From contig JAIQGF010000011.1 of NCBI GenBank assembly GCA_020072845.1, positions 124,001-188,000 on the forward strand: a stretch of DNA of 64,000 nucleotides, in the 5' to 3' direction. Source of the stretch: Terriglobia bacterium. GTDB taxonomy: Bacteria; Acidobacteriota; Terriglobia; Terriglobales; Acidobacteriaceae. The notes beneath the pieces were generated by a model. That model was not told where the DNA came from, searched no databases, and saw nothing but the letters and a program-made list of their open reading frames with translations. Positions 24,587-33,490 of this stretch are shown piece by piece; the stretch's first letter is position 1; every line of letters begins with the position of its first letter. A program made the position numbers and the translations under genes.

Positions 24587-25177
24587 TCACTTCGCAGCCC
24601 TCTTGTTGATCGGGTGGACTTCATCGAGCTCGAGGTTCAGTTCCAGAACGTTGACACGCGCCTCGCCAAGGAACCCGGCCTGCCGCCCCGCCGTATGCTT
24701 CGCTACCAATTGGCGCAGTTGGTCTTCGCTTATGCCGCGCTCCCGCGCCACGCGCCGCACCTGAAAATCGGCGGCGGCGGGCGTCATATCGGGATCCAGA
24801 CCCGACGCGGATGTCGTTACCAGGTCCACCGGCACAGGCTTACCGGGATTCTCCGCCTGCAGAGAATCAGCGCTCTGCTTAACGCGGTCAATCAGCGTCT
24901 TGTTGGTGGGGCCGAGATTGGAGCCGCCGGAGTTGGCGGCATCGTAGCCGTTGGTTCCCGCTGCCGAGGGACGCGAGTGAAAGTATCCCGGCCCGGTGAA
25001 TGGCTGGCCGATGATCCGGGAGCCTACGGTCTTGCCGTCGCGTTGAATCAGTTGGCCGTTGGCCTTGTCCGGAAACGCGACTCTGGCGATGCCGGTCACG
25101 ACCAGGGGGTAAACGATGCCGAGAAGTATCGTGGTCGCAAGCGTCATCAGAACAGCAGTGATTAGATTCTTCTTCAT
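24587..25177 (-). CDS. kdpC: Potassium-transporting ATPase subunit KdpC
   Basis: A 196-residue KdpC with its single N-terminal membrane helix (MKKNLITAVLMTLATTILLG, then IVYPLVVTGIARVAFP), the conserved SRIIGQPFTGPGYFHSRPSA, SNLGPTNKTLIDRV, and the C-terminal TTSASGLDPDMTPAAADFQV. KdpC stabilises the KdpFABC complex and assists ATP binding. It lies nine bases after kdpB and ends the operon. Confidence 0.97.
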   Translation of the reverse strand: MKKNLITAVLMTLATTILLGIVYPLVVTGIARVAFPDKANGQLIQRDGKTVGSRIIGQPFTGPGYFHSRPSAAGTNGYDAANSGGSNLGPTNKTLIDRVKQSADSLQAENPGKPVPVDLVTTSASGLDPDMTPAAADFQVRRVARERGISEDQLRQLVAKHTAGRQAGFLGEARVNVLELNLELDEVHPINKRAAK

Positions 25178-25186
25178 GACGATTTC

Positions 25187-27211
25187 CTATGCCAGACGCA
25201 CGCTGGTGATCAGCATGTCGATCAGCTTGATCCCGATGAACGGAATAATGATTCCGCCCACGCCGTAAACCCAGAGATTGCGCCGCAACAGCGCAGCCGC
25301 GGCCATGGGGCGGTATTTCACCCCGCGCAACGCCAGCGGAATCAGGGCAACAATGATGACCGCGTTGAAAATCACGGCCGAGAGCACCGCCGACTGCGAG
25401 GTTCGCAGGTGCATGATGTTGAGCGCGTTCAGCACCGGGAACGTGCCGGCGAACATTGCCGGAATGATGGCGAAGTACTTGGCCACGTCGTTGGCAATTG
25501 AGAACGTGGTCAAGGCGCCGCGCGTCATCAGCAGTTGCTTGCCGATCTCCACCACCTCGATCAGCTTGGTGGGATTGGAGTCCAGGTCCACCATGTTGCC
25601 GGCCTCTTTGGCGGCTTGCGTGCCCGTATTCATGGCGACGCCCACATCGGCTTGCGCGAGCGCCGGCGCGTCGTTGGTGCCGTCCCCGGTCATCGCCACC
25701 AGCTTGCCGCCCGCCTGCTCGCTCTTGATCAGATCCATTTTGTCCTTGGGAGTCGCCTGCGCCAGGAAGTCATCGACGCCGGCTTCGCGCGCAATCGCGG
25801 CGGCGGTCAGCGGATTGTCGCCGGTGATCATGACCGTGCGGATGCCGATGGCGCGAAGCTGGTCAAAGCGCTCGCGCATCCCTCCTTTGACGATGTCCTT
25901 GAGCTCAATCACTCCCAACGCGCCCCGGCTTTTCTCCGCCACCACCAGAGGCGTGCCACCGGCGCGGGCAATCTGCTCCACGCTGGCCTGCACCTGAACC
26001 GGGAAGTCGCGGCCGCCCTGCTTGACAAAGTTGGCGATCGCGTCCACCGCGCCTTTGCGGATTTCGAAGCCGTTCATGTTCACGCCCGACATGCGCGTCT
26101 GCGCGGAGAAGGGCACGAACTCTGCTTCGTGCTTTCCCAGTTCGCGTCCGCGCAATCCGTACTTTTCCTTGGCGAGGACAACGATCGAGCGGCCTTCCGG
26201 CGTCTCGTCGGCCAAAGACGATAGCTGGGCCGCATCCGCAAGTTCCTGCTCGGTCACACCGGGCGCAGGAATGAAGCGCGACGCCTGGCGGTTGCCGAGT
26301 GTGATCGTCCCCGTCTTGTCGAGCAGCAGCGTGTTGACGTCGCCCGCCGCCTCCACCGCACGCCCGGACATGGCAAGCACGTTGTGCTGAATCAGCCGGT
26401 CCATGCCGGCAATACCGATCGCCGACAGCAGCCCGCCGATCGTGGTAGGAATCAGGCATACCAGCAGCGAGACCAGCACAAACACGGTCTGCGGCGAGCC
26501 GGAATAAATCGCGAATGGCTGTAGAGTCACCACCGCCAGCAGGAAGATGATCGTCAAACCCGCCAGCAGAATGTTCAGCGCAATCTCGTTGGGTGTCTTC
26601 TGCCGCTCGGCCCCTTCCACCAGCGCGATCATGCGGTCCAGGAAAGTTTCGCCCGGGTTCGAGGTGATCTTGACTTTGATCTGATCGGACAGCACGCGCG
26701 TGCCACCGGTCACAGCCGAGCGGTCTCCGCCGGATTCGCGGATCACGGGCGCCGACTCTCCCGTGATCGCCGATTCGTCCACTGAAGCCACGCCCTCGGT
26801 GATCTCACCGTCGGACGGGATGAACTCGCCGGCAGAAACCAGGACCATGTCCCCGGCACGAAGCTCGGAACTGGGCACTTTTTCGGTCTGCCCGTTGGCG
26901 AGCAAACGGTTCGCTATCGTCTCCGCCCTGGCCTTGCGCAGCGTATCCGCCTGCGCCTTGCCGCGTCCTTCCGCCATCGCTTCGGCAAAATTGGCGAACA
27001 GAACCGTGAACCACAGCCACAGAGTGATCTGCAGATTGAATTTGAAGGCCGAGCCACCGCGGATCAGCAGGATCGTTGTGATCACGCTGCCGACTTCCAC
27101 CACAAACATGACGGGATTGCCCATCATCTTGCGCGGGTTCAGCTTCACGAGTGCGTCCCAGATCGCGCGGCGCACGATCTTCCATTCCCAAATCGCTTTT
27201 TGTCTCGCCAT
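25187..27211 (-). CDS. kdpB: Potassium-transporting ATPase ATP-binding subunit KdpB
   Basis: A 674-residue P-type ATPase. Seen: the A-domain loop [15 protein letters not shown] (TGES), the phosphorylation site [13 protein letters not shown], the N-domain around [22 protein letters not shown], and the hinge [20 protein letters not shown]. It hydrolyses ATP to drive K+ uptake through KdpA. kdpA precedes it by six bases and kdpC follows by nine. Confidence 0.98.
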   Translation of the reverse strand: MARQKAIWEWKIVRRAIWDALVKLNPRKMMGNPVMFVVEVGSVITTILLIRGGSAFKFNLQITLWLWFTVLFANFAEAMAEGRGKAQADTLRKARAETIANRLLANGQTEKVPSSELRAGDMVLVSAGEFIPSDGEITEGVASVDESAITGESAPVIRESGGDRSAVTGGTRVLSDQIKVKITSNPGETFLDRMIALVEGAERQKTPNEIALNILLAGLTIIFLLAVVTLQPFAIYSGSPQTVFVLVSLLVCLIPTTIGGLLSAIGIAGMDRLIQHNVLAMSGRAVEAAGDVNTLLLDKTGTITLGNRQASRFIPAPGVTEQELADAAQLSSLADETPEGRSIVVLAKEKYGLRGRELGKHEAEFVPFSAQTRMSGVNMNGFEIRKGAVDAIANFVKQGGRDFPVQVQASVEQIARAGGTPLVVAEKSRGALGVIELKDIVKGGMRERFDQLRAIGIRTVMITGDNPLTAAAIAREAGVDDFLAQATPKDKMDLIKSEQAGGKLVAMTGDGTNDAPALAQADVGVAMNTGTQAAKEAGNMVDLDSNPTKLIEVVEIGKQLLMTRGALTTFSIANDVAKYFAIIPAMFAGTFPVLNALNIMHLRTSQSAVLSAVIFNAVIIVALIPLALRGVKYRPMAAAALLRRNLWVYGVGGIIIPFIGIKLIDMLITSVRLA

Positions 27212-27217
27212 AAATCC

Positions 27218-29017
27218 TCAGAAAGTCTTGCCGGCGCCCATCAGCAGGTGCTCCAGAATCGGTCCCAGGCTCAAGGCCGGGAAAAACGTCAGCGCGCCCA
27301 CGATCAGGATCACGCCGATCAGAAGCACGGTGAACAGCGGTGTCGTCACCGGGAACGTGCCCAGCGACGGTGGAACATACTTCTTGCGCGCCAGGTTGCC
27401 GGCGATGGCCAGCATGGGGATGATCATCAGGAAGCGCCCAATCAACATGGTGAACGCGCCCGCGGTGTTGTACCAAAGGGTATTGGTGGTCAGTCCCGCG
27501 AAGGCCGAGCCGTTGTTGCCGGCTTGCGATGTGAAGGAGTAGAGCATCTCGGACAGCCCGTGCGGCCCGGCATTCAGGATGCTCGAGGTGCCGAACGGCT
27601 TGACCGCGGAAATCGCCGTGAACACCAGGATGACCAGCGGGAACACCAGCACCACGAGCATGGCCATCTTCACGTCGTAGCCTTCAATCTTCTTGCCCAG
27701 GTACTCCGGCGTGCGGCCCACCATCAGTCCGGCAATGAACACGGCGAGCACAATGTAGATGAGCATGCCGTACATGCCGGAGCCCACACCGCCGAAGATC
27801 ACTTCGCTCAGCATGATGTTGACCAGCGGCACCATCCCGCCCAGCGGCGTGAAGGAATCGTGCCAGCCATTGATCGCGCCGCAACTGGCGTCCGTGGTAA
27901 CCGTCGCCCACAGAGCGGTGTTGGCAATTCCAAAGCGCACGTCCTTCCCTTCCATGTTGCCGCCCGATTGCGTGGCACTCACGCGCTGATCCACACCGGC
28001 AAGCAGCGGGTTTCCTCGGGACTCGGCCCAATAAGCCACGGTCACCCCGGCGAGGAACAGGATCGCCATCGCCGCCCACACCGCCCATCCATGGCGCTGT
28101 GAGCCGGTCATCCGGCCCAGCGTGTAAGTCAGTCCGGCCCCAATTGCGAAGATGGAGAACATCTCAATCAGGTTGGTAAGCGGCGTCGGGTTCTCGAAAG
28201 GGTGGGCGCTGTTGGCATTGAAGAAGCCGCCCCCGTTGGTGCCAAACTCCTTGATAATCTCCTGCGAGGCCACGGGGCCTTGTGCGATGGTTTGTTCCGT
28301 CACGGTATCCATCACCGGCTTACCCTGACTATCGACCACTGGTTTTCCGTCAGTGCCGACCTTCTGCACCTGCTGTGGCTCGACCAGTTTGACGGTGTCG
28401 TAGGGTTTCAGGTTCTGCACCACTCCCTGCGACACCAGCGCCAGCGCGCCCACGATGCAGAACGGCAGCAGCACCCACAGGGAACTACGGACCAGGTCCA
28501 CCCAGAAATTCCCGATCGTCTCCATCTGCCGGCGCGCGACGCCACGAATGAAAGCGATCGCCAGCGCTATGCCGACCGCCGCCGAAGCAAAGTTGTGGTA
28601 GGCAAGCCCGGCCATCTGGGTGAAATAGCTCATCGTCGTTTCACCCGAGTAGTTCTGCCAGTTGGTATTCGTGGTGAACGAGGCGGCGGTGTTGAATGCC
28701 AGCGCCGGCGGTGACACCGCGCTCAGCTTTTGCGGGTTGAACGGCAGATAGCCCTGAAGCCGCTGCATCAGATACAGCACCACCATCGACACCAAGCTGA
28801 ACAGCAGCATCGCCACCGCGTATTCGGTCCAGCGCATCTCGTGGTTCTCGTCCACGCCCGTCACCCGGTATAGCAGCCGCTCCATGGGACGCATGACCGG
28901 GTCCATGAATGTCCGTTCGCGGCTGAACACGCGCGCCATGTAGACTCCGAGCGGCTTGGTCACCGCCAGGATCAACAGCAGGAAAACGCCAATCTGTAGC
29001 CATCCGTTGGCTGTCAT
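27218..29017 (-). CDS. kdpA: Potassium-transporting ATPase potassium-binding subunit KdpA
   Basis: A 599-residue membrane protein with about ten helices and four selectivity-loop repeats, for example [60 protein letters not shown] and [17 protein letters not shown]. The Gly residues of these loops form the K+ filter. KdpA is the channel-like part of the high-affinity K+ pump made under potassium limitation. The start ATG at 29017 directly follows the kdpF stop. Confidence 0.98.
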   Translation of the reverse strand: MTANGWLQIGVFLLLILAVTKPLGVYMARVFSRERTFMDPVMRPMERLLYRVTGVDENHEMRWTEYAVAMLLFSLVSMVVLYLMQRLQGYLPFNPQKLSAVSPPALAFNTAASFTTNTNWQNYSGETTMSYFTQMAGLAYHNFASAAVGIALAIAFIRGVARRQMETIGNFWVDLVRSSLWVLLPFCIVGALALVSQGVVQNLKPYDTVKLVEPQQVQKVGTDGKPVVDSQGKPVMDTVTEQTIAQGPVASQEIIKEFGTNGGGFFNANSAHPFENPTPLTNLIEMFSIFAIGAGLTYTLGRMTGSQRHGWAVWAAMAILFLAGVTVAYWAESRGNPLLAGVDQRVSATQSGGNMEGKDVRFGIANTALWATVTTDASCGAINGWHDSFTPLGGMVPLVNIMLSEVIFGGVGSGMYGMLIYIVLAVFIAGLMVGRTPEYLGKKIEGYDVKMAMLVVLVFPLVILVFTAISAVKPFGTSSILNAGPHGLSEMLYSFTSQAGNNGSAFAGLTTNTLWYNTAGAFTMLIGRFLMIIPMLAIAGNLARKKYVPPSLGTFPVTTPLFTVLLIGVILIVGALTFFPALSLGPILEHLLMGAGKTF

Positions 29018-29018
29018 G

Positions 29019-29108
29019 TCAGAACTTCTCCGGCCGCAGCAGCGCGTAGACCAGGTACACCGTCATCAGCGCGCTGACGGCAAGCATGATTGCTGATTCC
29101 AGATGCAT
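29019..29108 (-). CDS. kdpF: Potassium-transporting ATPase subunit KdpF
   Basis: A 29-residue single-helix peptide beginning [14 protein letters not shown] and ending [12 protein letters not shown]. The ending YLVYAL...P matches KdpF proteins (E. coli KdpF has YLVYALINAE). The stop codon is one base before the kdpA ATG; GAGGCGGAAAC lies upstream of its own start. KdpF is a stabilising subunit of the Kdp complex. Confidence 0.88.
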   Translation of the reverse strand: MHLESAIMLAVSALMTVYLVYALLRPEKF

Positions 29109-29119
29109 ATGTTTCCGCC

Positions 29120-29206
29120 TCACTTCACGCGGTCGCAGAACCGCACATATCCGATGGACAGTGCGAAGAACGCGATCGTCGCAACGATGAATATCAAGTC
29201 CTGCAT
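29120..29206 (-). CDS. Small membrane peptide upstream of kdpF
   Basis: A 28-residue frame, MQDLIFIVATIAFFALSIGY followed by VRFCDRVK, with a good AGGAG site 8 bases upstream of its ATG at 29206. It is one hydrophobic helix ending in charged residues. Similar tiny proteins (a helix ending in YVRxCDR) occur before kdpF in other bacteria as I recall, but they have no assigned role. The tight spacing (11 bases to kdpF) suggests it is part of the kdp operon and perhaps a further accessory subunit. Confidence 0.65.
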   Translation of the reverse strand: MQDLIFIVATIAFFALSIGYVRFCDRVK

Positions 29207-29237
29207 AGGGTCATCTCCTGACGTCTTGCAAAACGAA

Positions 29238-29555
29238 TCATGCTGAGTACCGGCCTTGATTGGCCGAATACCGCTTCGCCTTGGCACTGGACGCGGCTTC
29301 CATTTCGCTCCACCTTGCCGTCGTGGCGGCTGGGCTGTGCCTGCTCCGTCGGTTTCGGAGGGTATGGGAATCTCCCAGGTTCAACGATTCCTCCTCGTCA
29401 CCACCATCAGGTTCACGACCAGTCGGCGCGGGCGTGACGCGCAGCAGATGGACCGCATTTGCCGGTTCGGAGTTCTGGCACAGCGCGACCAGAAAGCGAA
29501 GCAAGAACAGCACTCCGGCCGCGCAAATTCCCGTCAAAATGACCAGCTCCGTCAC
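29238..29555 (-). CDS. Hypothetical single-pass membrane protein heading the kdp operon
   Basis: A 105-residue frame starting with GTG at 29555, with GGGAGA 6 bases upstream. The N-terminus (LVILTGICAAGVLFLLRFLV) is one membrane helix; the rest is a polar, low-complexity tail rich in Ser, Arg and Glu. No family recognised. It precedes the 28-residue peptide by 31 bases on the same strand and so is probably co-transcribed with kdp. Confidence 0.5.
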   Translation of the reverse strand: MTELVILTGICAAGVLFLLRFLVALCQNSEPANAVHLLRVTPAPTGREPDGGDEEESLNLGDSHTLRNRRSRHSPAATTARWSEMEAASSAKAKRYSANQGRYSA

Positions 29556-29630
29556 TCAGATCTCCCGGCTGAGCGGTGCGGCCTGCCGCCGCACCCTGCA
29601 CAACCTTCAATCCATTAGAGAGTGCTGACC

Positions 29631-29660
29631 ATAAACTTTAGATAAAAAGTGCATAAAGAA
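29631..29660 (-). promoter_or_regulatory. Candidate kdp control region (TTTAT repeats)
   Basis: On the minus strand TTCTTTATGCACTTTTTATC is followed by TAAAGTTTAT: three TTTAT words 10-11 bases apart in an otherwise GC-rich region, about 80 bases before the first kdp-operon gene. KdpE sites in E. coli are AT-rich with TTTATA words. No kdpDE genes are in the window, so the link is only suggestive. Confidence 0.3.
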
Positions 29661-29880
29661 TTCGTAAAGCGGGCAGCGACAAGGGGAAATCAACCCACGC
29701 TTCGATTCACGAGCGCAGCGCTGGGACCCTCGGCTCGCTCCCTTGCTTCGCGTCGTGTCGGTGGCGCCGGCGCCCGCTTTATGAACTTTTTATGGACTTC
29801 TTATTCAATCTTTAGGGGGTCGGTTATCAAATCAGAAGCTGGACTCAATTCGAGCCAGCCGTTTCTTGGCGGGAGGGGAA

Positions 29881-30045
29881 ATGAGTTTTACCGTCGCCGT
29901 GCTTGGCTTCTTCTTCTTAGTGGCCGTGCTGCTGGCAAAGTCCCGAAGTCTTGGCCAGCCGTCTCTCCCAAAGCGCCCACCGCGCCACCCACAACCGGAG
30001 GAGAGAACGGCAGGTTCACCGCTTGCTGCTCATCTCCGGGATTGA
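29881..30045 (+). CDS. Possible small membrane protein
   Basis: A 54-codon frame, MSFTVAVLGFFFLVAVLLAK followed by a Pro/Arg-rich tail, with an excellent GGGAGGGGAA ribosome site directly before its ATG. It has one membrane helix. It overlaps the end of the convergent pnuC by 16 bases. The 300 bases before it contain AT-rich promoter-like DNA (TTTTTATGGACTTCTTATTC at about 29782-29801). No homologue recognised. Confidence 0.45.
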   Translation: MSFTVAVLGFFFLVAVLLAKSRSLGQPSLPKRPPRHPQPEERTAGSPLAAHLRD

Positions 30046-30644
30046 AGCGATATCCGCTCCAGGGTTCCCGCCTCGGCCTCAGGCGCCCCGAGCTGCTTCT
30101 GCCAGCGCACCAGTCCGACGACACAGAGAGCAAAGAACACGCCGTAGAGCACGGCGGTCAGGTACAGCCCCTTGTAGACATACAGCGCGATGTAGAGGAT
30201 GTCGGCGGCCATCCACAGCCACCAGTTCTCGATGATCTTGCGCGCCAGCATGTATTGTGCGGTCAGGCTCATGGCGGTGGTGAGCGCGTCCCAGAAGGGC
30301 ACCGTGCTGTCGGTGTAGCGGCGCAGCAGAAACATGAGGATTGAAGCCGCAACGACGGTGGCCAGCGCCAGCATCGGAATCGCGCTGGCGCGCACCCGCG
30401 TCACCGGCAGCTCGGAGCGGTCGCGTCCGCCGTGCAGCCAGCTCCACCAGCCGTACACGGAGATGGCGACGTACACCAGTTGCAGGCCGCAGTCGGCGTA
30501 GAGTTTGGCGCCAAAGAAGACAATGATGTAGCTGATGGCATTGACGATCGCCACCGGCCAGTTCCAAATGTTCGCGCGCGCCGCCAGCCAGACGCAGCCC
30601 ACCCCGGTGACGAATCCGATCACCTCGACGGGCGACAGCGACAT
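30030..30644 (-). CDS. pnuC: PnuC-family nicotinamide riboside transporter
   Basis: A 204-residue protein with about seven membrane helices. Seen: MSLSPVEVIGFVTGVGCVWL, the signature NIWNWPVAIVNAISYIIVFF, LYADCGLQLVYVAISVYGWW, TAMSLTAQYMLARKIIENWW and the substrate-binding WMAADILYIALYVYKGLYLT. PnuC proteins carry nicotinamide riboside or related vitamins by facilitated diffusion; the WW-W pattern fits pnuC, but a thiamine- or riboflavin-type relative cannot be excluded. I take the ATG at 30644; upstream codons show no family match. It is divergent from the next gene. Confidence 0.9.
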   Translation of the reverse strand: MSLSPVEVIGFVTGVGCVWLAARANIWNWPVAIVNAISYIIVFFGAKLYADCGLQLVYVAISVYGWWSWLHGGRDRSELPVTRVRASAIPMLALATVVAASILMFLLRRYTDSTVPFWDALTTAMSLTAQYMLARKIIENWWLWMAADILYIALYVYKGLYLTAVLYGVFFALCVVGLVRWQKQLGAPEAEAGTLERISLQSRR

Positions 30645-30710
30645 TGGCGGATAGTAACCCAGATTGCAAACCGGACATAAGCTAGAATTGGTAGCGGCCG
30701 GCACCTACTC

Positions 30711-31448
30711 ATGGCAGACACCACCCAATCCGGAACCCTCACCCCGGCGGAAGCGATTCGCCGCGCCCCGGTTTCGCAGGCGCCCAACGGCGTGTGCTTC
30801 GCCTCCATGGGCGAGGTCACCATCAACTCCGCCGACCTGGAGCGCATGGTGGCCACCGTGCCCCGCTCGGTGGCCGCGTCGCTGCATCACAAGGCGTATT
30901 ACTTCGTGCCGCTGGCGGTGGGCCAGGGAGAAGACACGCTGATCGCCGAGCGCTACGACGTCTCGCTCAGCGATAACGCGGTTTGCCACCGCAACCTCAA
31001 CATCGGCGACTCGCAGTGCGTCTTTATCTCCACTCGCCTGATGGACGACCGCTTCTCGGTGGCCTTCGAGTTTTATATCAACGTGGCGCACGCCTTCGTC
31101 GAGCAGGCCGGGGTGGCCGAGCCGTTCTCCGACCTGGTGTGGAAGCAGGCGGAAGACCGCGTGCGCGGCGAGACCTCCCTGGATGCCTTCGAATCGCGCA
31201 AGGCGGCCACCACGCCCGGCACGCAGGCGGAAAAGGCGCGCAACGAGTACCTGACGGCGGCCTTCGCCGACGCTATCGCCATCTACATGCTGGCTATTTT
31301 TCTCGACGTGGATTACTACGACCTGCGCGAGCGTGAATATCCGCTGCTGGTGCCCAACGCGCTGGCGGAACGGCTGCGCGCCGCCGCCGCCCTGTTCCCG
31401 CCCAACCCCGGCTTCGAGTTCAACGTCTATTACAAGCGCCGGGGATAA
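30711..31448 (+). CDS. Conserved hypothetical protein
   Basis: A 245-residue cytosolic protein that I do not recognise. It is mostly alpha-helical by composition, with notable stretches CFASMGEVTINSADLERMVA, KAYYFVPLAVGQGEDTLIAE, YDVSLSDNAVCHRNLNIGDS and FEFYINVAHAFVEQAG. There is no signal peptide and no membrane helix of note. It is a single gene divergent from pnuC, followed by a cluster of repeats. Normal codon use suggests a real, long-resident gene. Confidence 0.6.
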   Translation: MADTTQSGTLTPAEAIRRAPVSQAPNGVCFASMGEVTINSADLERMVATVPRSVAASLHHKAYYFVPLAVGQGEDTLIAERYDVSLSDNAVCHRNLNIGDSQCVFISTRLMDDRFSVAFEFYINVAHAFVEQAGVAEPFSDLVWKQAEDRVRGETSLDAFESRKAATTPGTQAEKARNEYLTAAFADAIAIYMLAIFLDVDYYDLREREYPLLVPNALAERLRAAAALFPPNPGFEFNVYYKRRG

Positions 31449-31449
31449 T

Positions 31450-31665
31450 CAGTTCTCAGCTATCAGCTTTCAGCTTGTAGATCCCAGATGGAGCGCGCTC
31501 ACCCTCGAGCGCGTCAGGTCACTCCTAAAATGTAGGCTTCCGGCGCCCTCGCGTCTGTGAAATCGACAATCGACAATCGGCAATCGACAATCGGCAATGT
31601 TGTTCAGATCACTCGATCACCGGATCGCCCGATCACCTGATCACCCGATCCGCCAGGGGCGCCCT
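31450..31665. repeat. Repeat cluster after the gene ending at 31448
   Basis: In order: AGTTCTCAGCTATCAGCTTT (31450 on), AGATGGAGCGCGCTCACCCT followed by CGAGCGCG, CAATCGACAATCGGCAATCG (31561-31597), and GATCACTCGATCACCGGATC with further GATCACC words to 31655. Each belongs to a family seen elsewhere in the window. Confidence 0.7.
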
Positions 31666-31691
31666 CGTCCGTTACCCGAACCAACTTTCCC

Positions 31692-33356
31692 TCACAAATC
31701 CTCCACCCTCAGTTTCACATCCGCATTCTTCCATGTCGCCTCGAATTGCTGCCCCACCCACTCCGCATCGTGCTCGCGCCCTTGCGCTTTGAGCGCCTGC
31801 ATCAAGCCGAACAGCGAGCGCGGATTTCGCGGGTTGCGCTGCAAATCCTCGCGAAAAACTTTCTCCGCTTCCGCCGCACGTCCCGCCTGCAACAGCTCTC
31901 CGCCGAGCGACTCGCGCGTGGGATAGAACCAGTCCGGCGGCTCGGTGTAATCCATTTCGTCCTGCAACGTGACGGCCTCGCGCAAGTGCTGGATGGCCGC
32001 GTCTTTCTTGCCTTGCGCCCAGGCAATGCGGCTTTCCACGATGTGCGCGGCGAGCTTCGGCATGATGGTCGCGTTTTTCGGTCCAGGAGCCATGGTGGGG
32101 ACCTTGGCAATAGCCGGCGCGAGCTTCTGCAACGCCTCCAACTCCGCATTAGCTTCGGCGATCTTGCCCCGGTCGGCGAAGGCGAGACCGCGTGCGTAAT
32201 GCCAGATACCGTTGCTCATGGGCAGCGCGGAATCGGGTTGTGGCAGCGCCATGATCTCGTCCCAGCGCCGGAAGCGCACCATCACCACCACCGGCATGAC
32301 GTTGAAGCCATCGAGCAGCGCCATTTCCTTGGCATGCGGCCCCACGTGCGCCTGCACGCGCTTGGCGCCGGCGACGGAATCCTGGTAGCGGCCGATCATC
32401 GCGTTTTCGTAGGCGATGAAGTGCAGGTTATGGGTGTAGTACATCATCGGGTAAATGCCCTGCGGCTGCGTTTCCGCGATGTAGGCCTCGTCGGCAGCCG
32501 CAGCGTCGACATTAATCTTGGCGGAAACCTCGTGCATGCCGGTGCGGATATAAACGTGGGCCGGCATATGCACCAGGTGACCCGACTTGGGCGCCAGCGC
32601 CCCCAGCCTCAGTGCCGAGGGCAGCGCCCGGTCCGCATCATTCGATGCCTCCACCGCGTGGATGTAGAAGTGGTTGGCGCCCAGGTGGTCGGGATCCCGC
32701 CGCAGCACCGATTCCAGTGTCGCGACAATCTCCTCCGTCCCCGCCTCAGCCGTGCCATCGTGCTTCCACAATTTCCACGGACGCAGGTTCATGCCGCTTT
32801 CGGCGAACAGCGTAGCGGCATCCAGGTCGTCGGGATATTTTTTCGCCAGCTCGCGCATGGCGGCGTTATAGGCCACGTCGAGCGCGTGGTAGTCCTCGGT
32901 CGGCTGGTTGGTGTAGCGCTTGGCCAGCGCTGCGATGTACTCGCGCTCCACCGCCGGGCCGTTGGCCGCCAGTTGGCCCGCCTTCTGGATGGCCTCGTAG
33001 GCCTGCTTTTCGCGCTCCGCGTCAATCGGCAGGTTGTAGTTGGGCCCGACCACCAGCGCGATCCCCCAGTACGCCATCGCCATCTGGGGATCGAGCTGGG
33101 CCGCGCGCTGGAAACACTTTTCCGCCTCGTTGTGGTTGAAGCCGTAGTCGAGCGCGAGCCCCTGGTCGAACATCCGCTGCGCTTCCGGGCTGGTGGTCTT
33201 CACCGAGTGATGCGTGTTGCCGAAACCGGATTCGGCGCACACCGATTTCGAGCCGGCAGCATGCTCGTGCTGGGCAGACGCGCCGGTCGAGATCAGCAGG
33301 CAGGCGCAAACCAGCGCCAGTATGTGTGATGAACGAAAAGAAGATTTGAACCTCAT
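31692..33356 (-). CDS. Secreted TPR-repeat protein
   Basis: A 554-residue exported protein. The AGGAGG site touches an ATG at 33362 but is correctly spaced (6 bases) from the ATG at 33356, which I take as the start. A signal peptide (FRSSHILALVCACLLISTGA) is followed by a His-rich start (HEHAAGSK) and helical TPR-like repeats: SPEAQRMFDQGLALDYGFNH, NEAEKCFQRAAQLDPQMAMA, and at the C-terminus KKDAAIQHLREAVTLQDEMD and PRSLFGLMQALKAQGREHDA. The segment YYTHNLHFIAYENAMIGRYQ is typical of a family of secreted TPR proteins of unknown role. It is a single gene, downstream of the kinase-propeller gene on the same strand. Confidence 0.8.
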   Translation of the reverse strand: MRFKSSFRSSHILALVCACLLISTGASAQHEHAAGSKSVCAESGFGNTHHSVKTTSPEAQRMFDQGLALDYGFNHNEAEKCFQRAAQLDPQMAMAYWGIALVVGPNYNLPIDAEREKQAYEAIQKAGQLAANGPAVEREYIAALAKRYTNQPTEDYHALDVAYNAAMRELAKKYPDDLDAATLFAESGMNLRPWKLWKHDGTAEAGTEEIVATLESVLRRDPDHLGANHFYIHAVEASNDADRALPSALRLGALAPKSGHLVHMPAHVYIRTGMHEVSAKINVDAAAADEAYIAETQPQGIYPMMYYTHNLHFIAYENAMIGRYQDSVAGAKRVQAHVGPHAKEMALLDGFNVMPVVVMVRFRRWDEIMALPQPDSALPMSNGIWHYARGLAFADRGKIAEANAELEALQKLAPAIAKVPTMAPGPKNATIMPKLAAHIVESRIAWAQGKKDAAIQHLREAVTLQDEMDYTEPPDWFYPTRESLGGELLQAGRAAEAEKVFREDLQRNPRNPRSLFGLMQALKAQGREHDAEWVGQQFEATWKNADVKLRVEDL

Positions 33357-33376
33357 GGCCATCCTCCTTAACGACT

Positions 33377-33490
33377 GTCATCCTGAGCGAGGGCGCACGC
33401 CCGAGTCGAACGCACCCCTATGAAATCGACAATCGGCAATGTTGTTCGGCCCAGATCACCCGATCACCAGATCGCCCGATCACCCGATTT
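33377..33490. repeat. REP and word repeats between TPR and kinase genes
   Basis: TGTCATCCTGAGCGAGGGCG with CACGCCCGAGTCGAACGCAC (33377-33418), CAATCGGCAAT (33428), and GATCACCCGATCACCAGATC plus further copies (33456-33490). The right end overlaps the last codon region of the kinase gene. Confidence 0.7.
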
